From: Chitinophagaceae bacterium
GTDB lineage: Bacteria > Bacteroidota > Bacteroidia > Chitinophagales > Chitinophagaceae
Direction: 5' to 3'
Assembly (NCBI GenBank): GCA_021151685.1
Contig: JAGKWS010000138.1
Location: 1-12,989 of the forward strand
DNA length: 12,989 bases
The position numbers and the translations under genes are program-made. This document shows, in pieces, positions 6,427-12,989 of this stretch (position 1 is its first letter; every line of letters begins with the position of its first letter). The notes beneath the pieces are model-generated. The model was not told the origin of the DNA and did no database searches. It saw only the letters and a list, made by a program, of their open reading frames with translations.

Positions 6427-7047
6427 ATGAAATATATACTTACTATTTTTCTGTGTGCCATATTTGCGCAACAAGCAGTAGCCGGCAATAGGGAGCCATC
6501 TTTAGTAAAAGGAGACATATCGGCTACGCTGGCTGTAAGCACATTCTTTTTTCCCATGTTGGATGAATCTTACGTACAGTTGGGCCCCTATTCTTTATCG
6601 GCCGACTATCAGTTGTCGAAACGTTTTGGTGTGAGCGCAATGGTACATTATTCCTACAATGCTTCGCAAATGGGCCCGAAAATCTTAACTGTAGATACCG
6701 GCGGGGGAAGAAGTTTGAGAAAATTGGATTATGCAGCCACTCAAGTGGTGTTTGGCGGTTATTTATCTGGCCATTATTGGTTTGTGAACCGCAATCGTAT
6801 AAGTCTTAGTAGCGCATTGGGTGTGGGTTTTTTCGACAGAGTTGTCAACTACGATTTCGCTGATTCTTATGCATACTTAGAAGGGAAAAACAAGTTAAAA
6901 GACAGGCGTATTCTGCTTCGGATGCGTCTGATAGATGTGAAAGTGCGGCTTGCCAAGAATTTTTCGGTATTTGGAGGCTTTGGTTTCGGTGGAGATGGTT
7001 ACATGAGTGTGGGACTGAATTACAAGATAACCGGGCATGAGGAGTAG
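6427..7047 (+). CDS. Small outer-membrane beta-barrel protein
   Basis: The protein has 206 residues from the ATG at 6427; an in-frame TTG at 6406 overlaps the promoter and is rejected. MKYILTIFLCAIFAQQAVAG is a signal peptide. The mature protein alternates short amphipathic strands rich in aromatic and glycine residues: YSLSADYQLSKRFGVSAMVHYSY, VVFGGYLSGHYWFVNRNRISLSSALGVGFF, and a final strand GGDGYMSVGLNYKITGHEE. Strand content and size fit an 8-stranded barrel of the porin-like or OmpA-barrel type common in Bacteroidota. The closing strand ends in a short charged tail instead of the usual terminal aromatic residue. The role is unknown. It stands alone, with a DUF6928-like gene converging from the right. 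Confidence 0.78.
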   Translation: MKYILTIFLCAIFAQQAVAGNREPSLVKGDISATLAVSTFFFPMLDESYVQLGPYSLSADYQLSKRFGVSAMVHYSYNASQMGPKILTVDTGGGRSLRKLDYAATQVVFGGYLSGHYWFVNRNRISLSSALGVGFFDRVVNYDFADSYAYLEGKNKLKDRRILLRMRLIDVKVRLAKNFSVFGGFGFGGDGYMSVGLNYKITGHEE

Positions 7048-7121
7048 GGATGCAATAGCGGTTGCCTAAATGACGGTGAGATGGGGTATAGCATATGCAG
7101 GCCGATGCAGGAATATTTCAT

Positions 7122-7775
7122 TTACCAGAATTTCCACCATGGTTTTGAGGCCTTTTCGTCAGCGATTTTACTGTATCTGTAGCCGCTAAAAATTGTGTCC
7201 ATCAGTTTATTGTCTGCTGCGTCCAATTCTTCATTCAGGTATTTTGCACATACAGCGAAAACAAAACTTTCACCTATCTCGTCTTCTGTAAAAAGTTCAT
7301 CGGGCAATTCTGGTAGTTTATAGACTCTATTGCCCTCAGCATCAGTTGTTGCCATTCTCAAGAGTGCTTCTTCTTCGGGTAGCGGTGTGCCCTGTTCTAT
7401 GTATGTTCCTCTATCGGCTTCACCGGCTCTGGCCCGTATTTTTTGTCCATTTACTATTACCGAGTACCCCCAAAAGTCGACAACGCTGTGCAAGCCAACT
7501 GCACATATTGCCGAATTGGGGAAAAGTGTTTTCAGCCGGGTTTCAAAAGCACTTTCATTTTTTTCTATAAGCTGCAATGATGAATCCTGGTCGCAAATAA
7601 GAATTCGGTTATTGTAGCTGCCTATGTATACCGTGTTTGAAGGTGGTAAACGAATGCTACCAAATGTTTTTTTATCAATCTTGGTAAGGCCTTCAAAACC
7701 CAATAGGGTAAGTAGTTGTTCGTTTGCCGAATAGGTTGTTGTTTCTATGATGATAAAGGATGCTTTCCAGCCCAT
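7122..7775 (-). CDS. DUF6928-like protein
   Basis: The protein has 217 residues and begins MGWKASFIIIET. It shows the layout I know from DUF6928: an N-terminal MGxK segment, then LPPSNTVYIGSYNNRILICDQD (43-64) and GLHSVVDFWGYSVIVNGQKIR (94-114), followed by a glycine/glutamate segment with IEQGTPLP. It has no signal peptide or membrane segment, so it is probably cytoplasmic. The function of the family is unknown. The C-terminus ends in the aromatic/basic tail KPWWKFW, which is unusual and could be a membrane or protein contact. The assignment comes from memory of motif order. A promoter lies directly against the start codon (7781-7812). Confidence 0.68.
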   Translation of the reverse strand: MGWKASFIIIETTTYSANEQLLTLLGFEGLTKIDKKTFGSIRLPPSNTVYIGSYNNRILICDQDSSLQLIEKNESAFETRLKTLFPNSAICAVGLHSVVDFWGYSVIVNGQKIRARAGEADRGTYIEQGTPLPEEEALLRMATTDAEGNRVYKLPELPDELFTEDEIGESFVFAVCAKYLNEELDAADNKLMDTIFSGYRYSKIADEKASKPWWKFW

Positions 7776-7780
7776 AAAGT

Positions 7781-7812
7781 CAAATGTATGACAAAGGCAT
7801 TACTACAACCAA
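7781..7812 (-). promoter_or_regulatory. Promoter of the DUF6928-like gene, probably giving a leaderless mRNA
   Basis: On the minus strand TACATTTG (7788-7781) fits TAnnTTTG exactly. TTG candidates lie 17 bases (7808-7806) and 21 bases (7812-7810) upstream. Only 5 bases separate the -7 box from the ATG at 7775, so transcription should start at or within a base or two of the start codon. Confidence 0.58.
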
Positions 7813-7896
7813 GAGATATTTTGGGTTTTAGATGTGTTGGATTTTCCAAACAAAGTGAGTTTTAATTTTTGCGCACCTAATTTCATATATTCGGTA

Positions 7897-8967
7897 ATGT
7901 GTTGTTTTGTGAAATCTCTCACGGTTGCTTTTTTGCTTCATTGTCCTTTCCTGTCTTTCGGGCAAGATTATCGTATATACCACCAGCTCATCAACAATGC
8001 CGAAAGGTGTTATTTTTTGCAAGGCAATACCGACTCTGCGTTTTTCTACTATGACAAGGCATTTGCTGCGTACAGCTTTGTTTTTGCAAGAGATTGTTAT
8101 TTGGCAGCACAAATTGCCTGTTACCACAAGAACGAAAAATGTACACCCTATTTGAGGAAATGTTTTGAAATGGGTATAGACCGGCAACAGTTACTGTTGT
8201 CGCCGGTGTTGGCTCCTGTAGCAAAGGATAGTACTGCATTCCGTAAGCGTTTTAAGGAGTACGGGGCGTTGCGTAAGAAATATCTGGCTCGAATAGATGC
8301 AGCACTATTGGCCGATATGATACGCCTTACTTGTAAAGACCAAACGGATAAACGAATGCCTGTTGCCGACTATGCACCCCGATTGCTGCAAACCACCAAC
8401 CATCTGGCAGGGGTGATGAGGCGGTACGGGTATCCGGGCGAGAAGCTGATAGGTTTGTCGCAGAATACCATAATGGCAGAATTGGGGCAACCACAAAAAG
8501 AGGTACACAATTATACATGGGGCCGCACGTTGCAAGACGAATATATGAGCATAGATCAGGGCTGGACAACAATATTGTATATACACATGAGGTGCCCCTT
8601 CCACAAGTTTACCGCCATGTGGGGCAACTTTATTGGTAGGGGAGAAGTGCATCCACAAAATGTAGCCATTTATTATGATGCTATTTTTCATACATTCTTT
8701 CTGCCCGACAAGCGGGATAGAGACAACATGACACAGTTGTTTGAATGTGGCGGCTTCGAACGGCCAAATGGATGGTATATGATGAACAAAATGAGTAAGG
8801 ATGTGGTGCCTGCACCTTACTATAACCGGCACAAGGTAGATTCTATGCGCAGTACCTTGTACTTGCCATCTATTGCATTAGATTCTGCCAAAAGAGCCGT
8901 AGGTAAAATACAAGGATTCAAAACAAGTTTTGGCCACTATTGGTTTGCCGATGAGATGGCCCGATGA
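7897..8967 (+). CDS. Exported protein of unknown function with an N-terminal TPR-like helical region
   Basis: The frame is open from 7834, but the ATG at 7897 gives a 356-residue product with a clear signal peptide (MCCFVKSLTVAFLLHCPFLSFGQ). The first mature 90 residues look helical and TPR-like: HQLINNAERCYFLQGNTDSAFFYYDKAF, then FARDCYLAAQIACYHKNEKCTPYLRKCFEMGID. The arrangement is two or three repeats followed by a segment on key lysines (RKRFKEYGALRKKY). It resembles a family of Bacteroidota hypothetical proteins. The C-terminal half (MPVADYAPRL, GLSQNTIMAELGQP, HPQNVAIYYDAIFHTFFLPD) carries no motif I can name. It is likely periplasmic or attached to the outer membrane. TATATTCG at 7886-7893 is a possible -7 box with one mismatch. 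Start choice is moderately sure. Confidence 0.7.
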   Translation: MCCFVKSLTVAFLLHCPFLSFGQDYRIYHQLINNAERCYFLQGNTDSAFFYYDKAFAAYSFVFARDCYLAAQIACYHKNEKCTPYLRKCFEMGIDRQQLLLSPVLAPVAKDSTAFRKRFKEYGALRKKYLARIDAALLADMIRLTCKDQTDKRMPVADYAPRLLQTTNHLAGVMRRYGYPGEKLIGLSQNTIMAELGQPQKEVHNYTWGRTLQDEYMSIDQGWTTILYIHMRCPFHKFTAMWGNFIGRGEVHPQNVAIYYDAIFHTFFLPDKRDRDNMTQLFECGGFERPNGWYMMNKMSKDVVPAPYYNRHKVDSMRSTLYLPSIALDSAKRAVGKIQGFKTSFGHYWFADEMAR

Positions 8968-8984
8968 CATATTACTATGGGTAC

Positions 8985-9018
8985 AATAAAATAACGACAG
9001 CGGAGACCCGCTGCCGTT
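8985..9018 (-). terminator. Terminator of the marR-yceI operon
   Basis: AACGACAGCGG (8993-9003) pairs with CCGCTGCCGTT (9008-9018) with one mismatch, around a 4-base loop. On the minus strand the stem is followed by ATTTTATTG, a T-rich tail. On the plus strand no T-run follows. It lies 24 bases beyond the yceI stop and between convergent genes. Confidence 0.68.
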
Positions 9019-9042
9019 CGATATTAAAAACAGACCTGTTGC

Positions 9043-9576
9043 TTAGGCTGGTCTTACGTACTCTACATGTGCTTCAAACTTCACATCATCGCCTACTACA
9101 AGGCCACCCGCCTCGGTAAGTGCGCTCCAGTTCAGGCCGTAGTCTTTACGGTTCACTTTACCATTTACCGTAAAACCTACACGAATGTTGCCCCAACCAT
9201 CGTTAAGGATGCCACCATACTCGGCATCAAATGTTACAGGGTGGGTAACACCACGCATGGTGAGGTTGCCGTGCAGTTTATAGTTGTCATCTCCGGTTGC
9301 TTCGAGGCTGGTGCTTTCGAAGGTGATTTTGGGGTGGTTGGCAGCATCAAAGAAATCGGGCGATTTCAGGTGGCCGTCGCGTTGTTCGTTTTTGGTAGAG
9401 ATAGAATCTACGTCGATTGCGAAATGAACCTTTGCTGTACTGATGTCGTCGCCGGCAGTTTCTACAGAGCTTTCCAGTTTGGTGAAGTGACCAGAAACAT
9501 TGCTGATCATCATGTGCCTTACCTTAAAAGATACTTCGGAGTGTGATGGCTCAAGAGCCCATTGCGTGTTTGCCAT
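9043..9576 (-). CDS. YceI family protein, cytoplasmic
   Basis: The protein has 177 residues and begins MANTQWALEPSHSEVSFKVRHMMIS, with no signal peptide. It shows the family hallmarks NEQRDGHLKSPDFFDAANHPKITF, LTMRGVTHPVTF and EAGGLVVGDDVKF, collinear with the exported YceI at 5100-5687. YceI proteins form a lipocalin-like barrel around an isoprenoid chain and are often induced by stress. A version without a signal peptide should work in the cytoplasm or at the inner face of the membrane. It starts 24 bases after the marR stop on the same strand, so the two genes form an operon and its expression should follow MarR control. A terminator follows. Confidence 0.94.
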   Translation of the reverse strand: MANTQWALEPSHSEVSFKVRHMMISNVSGHFTKLESSVETAGDDISTAKVHFAIDVDSISTKNEQRDGHLKSPDFFDAANHPKITFESTSLEATGDDNYKLHGNLTMRGVTHPVTFDAEYGGILNDGWGNIRVGFTVNGKVNRKDYGLNWSALTEAGGLVVGDDVKFEAHVEYVRPA

Positions 9577-9600
9577 GGAAATGTTTGATTTTTATATTGA

Positions 9601-10068
9601 TTAAATGGTTTGCTGTATTGGTTCGCGTAGCTTTTCGAGCAGTGCATTGAGTGTTGTGGCTTCCTCTTCGGATAGATTGACACTATTGCCGGTATGGCTA
9701 TCTACCAGTTCCCGTGCTTTTTGCGTCATTTCTATACCTTTTTCTGTCAGTGCTATCAATGTTTCGCGTTTGTCTTCTTTAGACTGTGTTCTTTTCACCA
9801 GTTTTTTAGCCACAAGACGGTCTACAATACGCGGCACATTAGAACTTTTCTCTACCATACGAGACGCTATGTCTTTAACGCACATGCTTTTGGGGTGAGA
9901 GCCTTTCAGTATTCTCAGCACATTGTGTTGTTCTCCGGTGAGGTCAATCTGTTTCAGAGCTACAGCAAGATTGCTTTTCAGACAATAGGCTGTGTAAATA
10001 AGATTGACCGTAGCCCGATGTTTTTCGTCGGCAAATCTGGTTGATTTTATGGCGTCTTCCAGTTTCAT
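9601..10068 (-). CDS. MarR family transcriptional regulator
   Basis: The protein has 155 residues and begins MKLEDAIKSTRFADEKHRATVNLIYTAY, the usual N-terminus of the Bacteroidota MarR proteins paired with YceI. Residues about 43-110 are the winged helix-turn-helix: NVLRILKGSHPKSMCVKDIASR, a recognition helix around EKSSNVPRIVDRLVAKKLVKR (74-94), and a charged wing SKEDKRETLIALTEKG (96-111). The ends form the dimerisation helices. MarR dimers bind palindromes and are released by ligand binding or oxidation. Cys29 and Cys63 are present but not at the N-terminal cysteine position of OhrR-type sensors. It is first in the operon with yceI and has a palindrome across its own promoter, so autoregulation is likely. 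The same operator lies upstream of the exported yceI. Confidence 0.93.
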   Translation of the reverse strand: MKLEDAIKSTRFADEKHRATVNLIYTAYCLKSNLAVALKQIDLTGEQHNVLRILKGSHPKSMCVKDIASRMVEKSSNVPRIVDRLVAKKLVKRTQSKEDKRETLIALTEKGIEMTQKARELVDSHTGNSVNLSEEEATTLNALLEKLREPIQQTI

Positions 10069-10093
10069 GATGCAAATATATGTACGTACATGT
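10067..10093 (-). promoter_or_regulatory. Promoter and predicted auto-operator of marR
   Basis: On the minus strand TATATTTG (10080-10073) is a perfect -7 box. The 12-bp perfect palindrome ATGTACGTACAT (10080-10091) abuts it. Extended to 18 bases it has only one mismatched pair. The box lies just 4 bases from the ATG, so the transcript should be leaderless. No TTG lies at the usual -33 distance. The 27-base site differs from the yceI promoter at 5040-5066 at three positions, all transitions. The promoter is inferred from the motif and the repressor site from symmetry. Confidence 0.65.
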
Positions 10094-10440
10094 AATTTTG
10101 GGTATCTATTATTCTTATAAAGGTATAAAACTAATAAGGAAAGCGTGGTGATATATGGTGAGCCTGTCTGTAATTGTATTTTTTTGCAGTAAATAAATTT
10201 TATTGTGGTAGGAATAGTAGAAAAATTACTTGTAGTTAATATTTTTGTAGCATGGTAGAGGGCCGGATTGTAAAATGATTTGGTTTTGCTGTAATATATA
10301 GATTGGGAGAAAACAATGGTGTTGTGTTGGTTGAAAATTTTTTCAACTAATATGATGTGAATTGTGGAAAACTATTAGTAATATAGCAAGCCCTTAAGCC
10401 GATTTGTTAAAATTTTGGGGTCATTAAAAAGCTTGATTTC
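10094..10440. other. AT-rich non-coding stretch upstream of the lipoprotein gene
   Basis: No credible gene lies in these 347 bases. Two items stand out. TATTTTTG at 10240-10247 fits the -7 consensus on the plus strand but is about 190 bases from the next start and lacks a -33 match. A perfect 18-bp palindrome GTTGAAAATTTTTTCAAC lies at 10330-10347 and could be an operator. The lipoprotein start at 10441 has no good -7 box directly upstream. Confidence 0.5.
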
Positions 10441-11040
10441 ATGAAGAAACTGATACTATTGATTGCGCCGGTACTATTTATGTTGATGACGAGCTCTTGC
10501 AGCGACAAGATGTATACGGCCGATACTATGGCGGCGAAGGGGCCGAATCCGGGCGACTATCTGCCATTTTCAAAATCCCTGAAATTCAGGCTGGACAACG
10601 ATAAGGCTGATTTGCGCAAGTTGCAATTCTATACCGACAAACCGATAGTGCTGCGCTACACGGGCAGTGCCGGTAACGGGATGATAAAGTCGGGGACGGT
10701 AACCTATGACAAGGTGCAGGATGTGAGTGAGATAACGATACCGGCCTTTACACCAGGAGTGTGCGAGCGTGTGAAAGGGGATAGTTTGTACATCAGCTTT
10801 GATGCTCCGCAGAATGCGTTTGTATTTGCAGCTATGTATGCCAATGAAAACTTCATGTTTCAGGGTAGTAACTGGTACAATGGTGCGGCCGATGTAACAT
10901 ATGATGGTAAAACCTACCGTGCCTATTGCGACGGTTGCGGTAGTGCCGGAGAGGTGCGTTTGATGATAAAACGTGCACAGACAGCGGGTTATGCTGCACC
11001 AGCAGGCGGAAAAACAATACAGGGACGCAAACTGAACTAA
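10441..11040 (+). CDS. Lipoprotein of unknown function
   Basis: The protein has 199 residues. MKKLILLIAPVLFMLMTSSC is a lipoprotein signal with a TSSC lipobox; Cys20 would be lipidated. Residue +2 is serine. The mature protein begins SDKMYTADTMAAKGPNPGDYLPFSKSLKFRL and has a strand-rich body with LQFYTDKPIVLRY, VSEITIPAFTPGVCERV, LYISFDAPQNAFVFAAMYANENFMF and YRAYCDGCGSAGEVRLMIK, with three further cysteines near residues 103-167. No domain is recognised. It should be anchored in an outer or inner membrane leaflet. The C-terminus (KTIQGRKLN) lacks a sorting signal. It stands 121 bases before the repeat protein on the same strand, so a functional link is possible but unproven. Confidence 0.75.
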   Translation: MKKLILLIAPVLFMLMTSSCSDKMYTADTMAAKGPNPGDYLPFSKSLKFRLDNDKADLRKLQFYTDKPIVLRYTGSAGNGMIKSGTVTYDKVQDVSEITIPAFTPGVCERVKGDSLYISFDAPQNAFVFAAMYANENFMFQGSNWYNGAADVTYDGKTYRAYCDGCGSAGEVRLMIKRAQTAGYAAPAGGKTIQGRKLN

Positions 11041-11046
11041 GCAACA

Positions 11047-11089
11047 ATACGAACCGGGCACAAAAACTATGCTGCGTTATGGTTCGTAT
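11047..11089 (+). other. Inverted repeat between the lipoprotein and repeat-protein genes
   Basis: ATACGAACC (11047-11055) and GGTTCGTAT (11081-11089) are perfect 9-bp arms around a 25-base loop, starting 7 bases after the lipoprotein stop. No T-run follows, so it is not a clear terminator. It could be an mRNA 3'-end stabiliser or a regulatory hairpin before the repeat protein. The rest of the intergenic region is an A-rich leader. Confidence 0.4.
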
Positions 11090-11161
11090 ATCTATATAAT
11101 ACAGGTATAACTACAGCAAAATAATAACAACATACAGCAGAATAATTATCCACCATTAAAC

Positions 11162-12989
11162 ATGATTGATATGAGAAGAGGTTTTCTACTAAAACTAACA
11201 GCCATGGCACTGGTCGCGTTAGTGGGCAGGTACGATGCCAATGCGGCATCTACCGTCTACACGGTGACCGGAGGTGGTGGCTATTGCTCCGGCGGCACGG
11301 GTGTGAGTGTGAATCTGAGTGGGTCGGAAGCTGGTGTTAGTTATCAGCTGTATAATGGTGCCTCGCCAGTGGGCTCCCCTGTTGCGGGTACTGGTGGCCC
11401 AATAACTTTTGGTTTGCAGACCACTGCAGGCAGCTACACAGTAATAGGCGATCCTTTGACTGTTGGTTCGCTGAATATGTCTGGTACGGCGAGCGTGGTG
11501 GTAAACCCACTGCCTACGGCTTACTCGGTAACTGGTGGTGGTGCATACTGTGCCGGTGCATCAGGTGTGGCTGTGGGTATGACGTTTGGTGCCAGCGGTG
11601 TGCAATACACACTGTCTATAGGTGCTTCGGCCATATCTACTGTTGGTGGATCTAATACCACACTGACTTTCGGCAATATGACCACTGCCGGTTTGTACAC
11701 GGTAACCGCAGTAAACACAGCTACCGGTTGTACCCGTGCTATGACTGGCAGTGCAACAGTTACAGTAAACACGCCGCCAACCGCATTCAACATGACGGGT
11801 GGTGGTAGTTTTTGTAGCGGAGGCTCGGGCATTGCGGTGGGCATAGCTGGTTCTACTTCTGGTATTACCTACCAGCTATACAATGGTGCCAGTGCTGTGG
11901 GCACCCCTGTTGCCGGTACTGGTGCTGCATTAGGCTTTGGTAACCAAACAACTACGGGCATATACTCGGTGGTGGCTACAGCAGGTTCGGGCTGTACTAC
12001 CAACATGACTGGTTCATCAACTGTTATACAGAACCCCACGCCACCTGTGTTTACCGTTGGTGGTGGTGGCAGCTATTGTAGCGGTGGTACAGGAGTATCT
12101 GTTACTCTTAACGGCTCTACGGCTGGTGTAAACTATCAATTATATAATGGTGCATCTATTGTTGGTGCGCCAGTTGCCGGTACTGGTGGTGCATTGAATT
12201 TTGGCACATTTACAGCAGCGGGTACTTACTCGGTATTGGCTACCAATACCACTACCACGTGTACTGCAGCTATGAGCGGCAGTGCTGTAATATCTATCAA
12301 TTCACTGCCTACAGTTTATAACGTAAGCAGTTCTGGTAGTTTCTGTTCGGGAGGTGCTGGTTTGTCTGTTACCCTTTCGGGTTCGCAGTCTGGTGTCAAC
12401 TATCAGTTATACCGTTCTGGTTCTCCTGTAGGTAGTCCGGTAGCGGGCAGTGCAGGTGTTCTTGATTTCGGTTTGCAGACTGATGGTGGTATCTATACTA
12501 TATTAGGTACAAACGGTGCTACCGGATGTACCTCTACAATGAATGGTTCGTCTACCATTACGGTGAATCCGCTTCCTATTATGTATGCTGTAACTGGTGG
12601 TGGCAACTATTGTAGTGGCGGAACTGGTGTTGCAGTGGGCTTGGGTGGTTCGCAGACTGGCGTAAACTATACCTTATATAATGGTGCAACATTGGTTGGC
12701 TCATTGGTAGCCGGTACCAACTCACCAATATCATTCGGCGCACAAACACTAAGTGGTACTTTCACAATATTTGCTTCCAATGCATCTACAGGTTGTACCA
12801 ACACAATGAGCGGTAGTGCTTCTATTGGTATCAATCCTTTGCCCGTAGTATACCCTGTAACTGGTACTGGTGCATATTGCGCTGGTGGTACAGGTTTGCC
12901 TGTAGGTCTCAGCGGTTCTGCTACCGGTGTTAACTACAGTTTGTTCAACGGTTCGCTGGTGAGCGTGGTTAGTGGTACTGGTACGGCAC
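11162..12989 (+). CDS. Exported Ig-like repeat protein, N-terminal part (cut by window edge)
   Basis: The frame is open for 609 codons from the ATG at 11162 (ATG at 11171 is an alternative start) and runs off the right edge. A short leader, MRRGFLLKLTAMALVALVGRYDANA, serves for export. The rest is six complete 88-89-residue repeats and part of a seventh. The consensus is (Y/F)xVTGGGxYCSGGxGVxVxLxGSxxGVxYxLYNG, then GxPVAGT, GxxxFGxQTxxGxYxVxA, then GCTxxMxGSxxVxxNPLP. Two cysteines per repeat, in YC and GCT, probably form a disulfide in an Ig-like beta sandwich. This suits the long cell-surface or secreted proteins of Bacteroidota, which usually end in a type IX secretion sorting domain; the C-terminus is not in the window, so that is inference. 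Adhesion is a likely role but not shown. Confidence 0.85.
   Translation, partial: MIDMRRGFLLKLTAMALVALVGRYDANAASTVYTVTGGGGYCSGGTGVSVNLSGSEAGVSYQLYNGASPVGSPVAGTGGPITFGLQTTAGSYTVIGDPLTVGSLNMSGTASVVVNPLPTAYSVTGGGAYCAGASGVAVGMTFGASGVQYTLSIGASAISTVGGSNTTLTFGNMTTAGLYTVTAVNTATGCTRAMTGSATVTVNTPPTAFNMTGGGSFCSGGSGIAVGIAGSTSGITYQLYNGASAVGTPVAGTGAALGFGNQTTTGIYSVVATAGSGCTTNMTGSSTVIQNPTPPVFTVGGGGSYCSGGTGVSVTLNGSTAGVNYQLYNGASIVGAPVAGTGGALNFGTFTAAGTYSVLATNTTTTCTAAMSGSAVISINSLPTVYNVSSSGSFCSGGAGLSVTLSGSQSGVNYQLYRSGSPVGSPVAGSAGVLDFGLQTDGGIYTILGTNGATGCTSTMNGSSTITVNPLPIMYAVTGGGNYCSGGTGVAVGLGGSQTGVNYTLYNGATLVGSLVAGTNSPISFGAQTLSGTFTIFASNASTGCTNTMSGSASIGINPLPVVYPVTGTGAYCAGGTGLPVGLSGSATGVNYSLFNGSLVSVVSGTGTA
11258..12989 (+). 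repeat. Tandem 264/267-bp coding repeats
   Basis: Repeat starts are at 11258, 11522, 11786, 12050, 12317, 12584 and 12851, with spacings of 264, 264, 264, 267, 267 and 267 bases. The seventh is cut by the window end. Protein similarity between units is high, while DNA identity is lower because of synonymous variation, so most copies are not recent. The YNGAS-type motif and the LPLP linker recur in nearly every unit. Repeat 1 lacks the second cysteine and repeat 2 has a divergent middle. Confidence 0.9.

Noticed and set aside
11521..11844. Minus-strand open frame rich in proline and alanine opposite the repeat protein
   Set aside because: It is the antisense of glycine/threonine-rich repeats, which lack stop codons on both strands. 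The plus-strand frame has a signal peptide and clear periodic repeats.

Overview
The window looks like chromosomal DNA of a member of the Bacteroidota, most likely the Chitinophagia. The evidence is: a TonB-dependent receptor of the outer-membrane beta-barrel type found in that phylum; several upstream regions with the phylum's -7 box TAnnTTTG instead of an E. coli-type -10; A-rich leaders without clear Shine-Dalgarno sequences; and a long exported protein made of Ig-like repeats. The family-level placement is inference.

Layout. 1-700 (-): 5' part of a TonB-dependent receptor, cut by the window edge, with a good promoter at 726-756. 866-2107 (+): DUF1015 protein. 2124-2242: a 119-bp MITE-like element with 30-bp imperfect terminal inverted repeats. 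2259-2790 (+): a toxin-antitoxin locus with an intact antitoxin and a RelE/ParE-type toxin broken by a frameshift and an in-frame stop. 2819-3487 (+): endonuclease III (nth). 3496-4917 (-): exported TPR/transglutaminase-like protein. 5100-5687 (+): exported YceI protein followed by a strong terminator. 5779-6027 (-): lone DUF433 antitoxin-like gene with three 32-bp-spaced repeats upstream. 6427-7047 (+): small outer-membrane barrel protein. 7122-7775 (-): DUF6928-like protein. 7897-8967 (+): exported protein of unknown function. 9043-10068 (-): marR-yceI operon. 10441-11040 (+): lipoprotein. 11162-end (+): exported repeat protein, cut by the window edge.

The main functional link is between two places about 5 kb apart. 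The marR gene at 10068 and the exported yceI at 5100 have nearly the same promoter/operator: 24 of 27 bases match, 19 of them contiguous, and both contain the -7 box TATATTTG next to a TGTAnGTACA dyad. The MarR protein is encoded directly upstream of a second, cytoplasmic YceI. This suggests one MarR regulator controls itself plus a cytoplasmic and a periplasmic YceI.

Other signs of genome turnover are the MITE-like element, the decayed toxin, the partnerless DUF433 gene and the 32-bp iteron-like repeats. The remaining genes are mostly cell-envelope proteins or housekeeping. No rRNA, tRNA, CRISPR array or intact transposase was seen.
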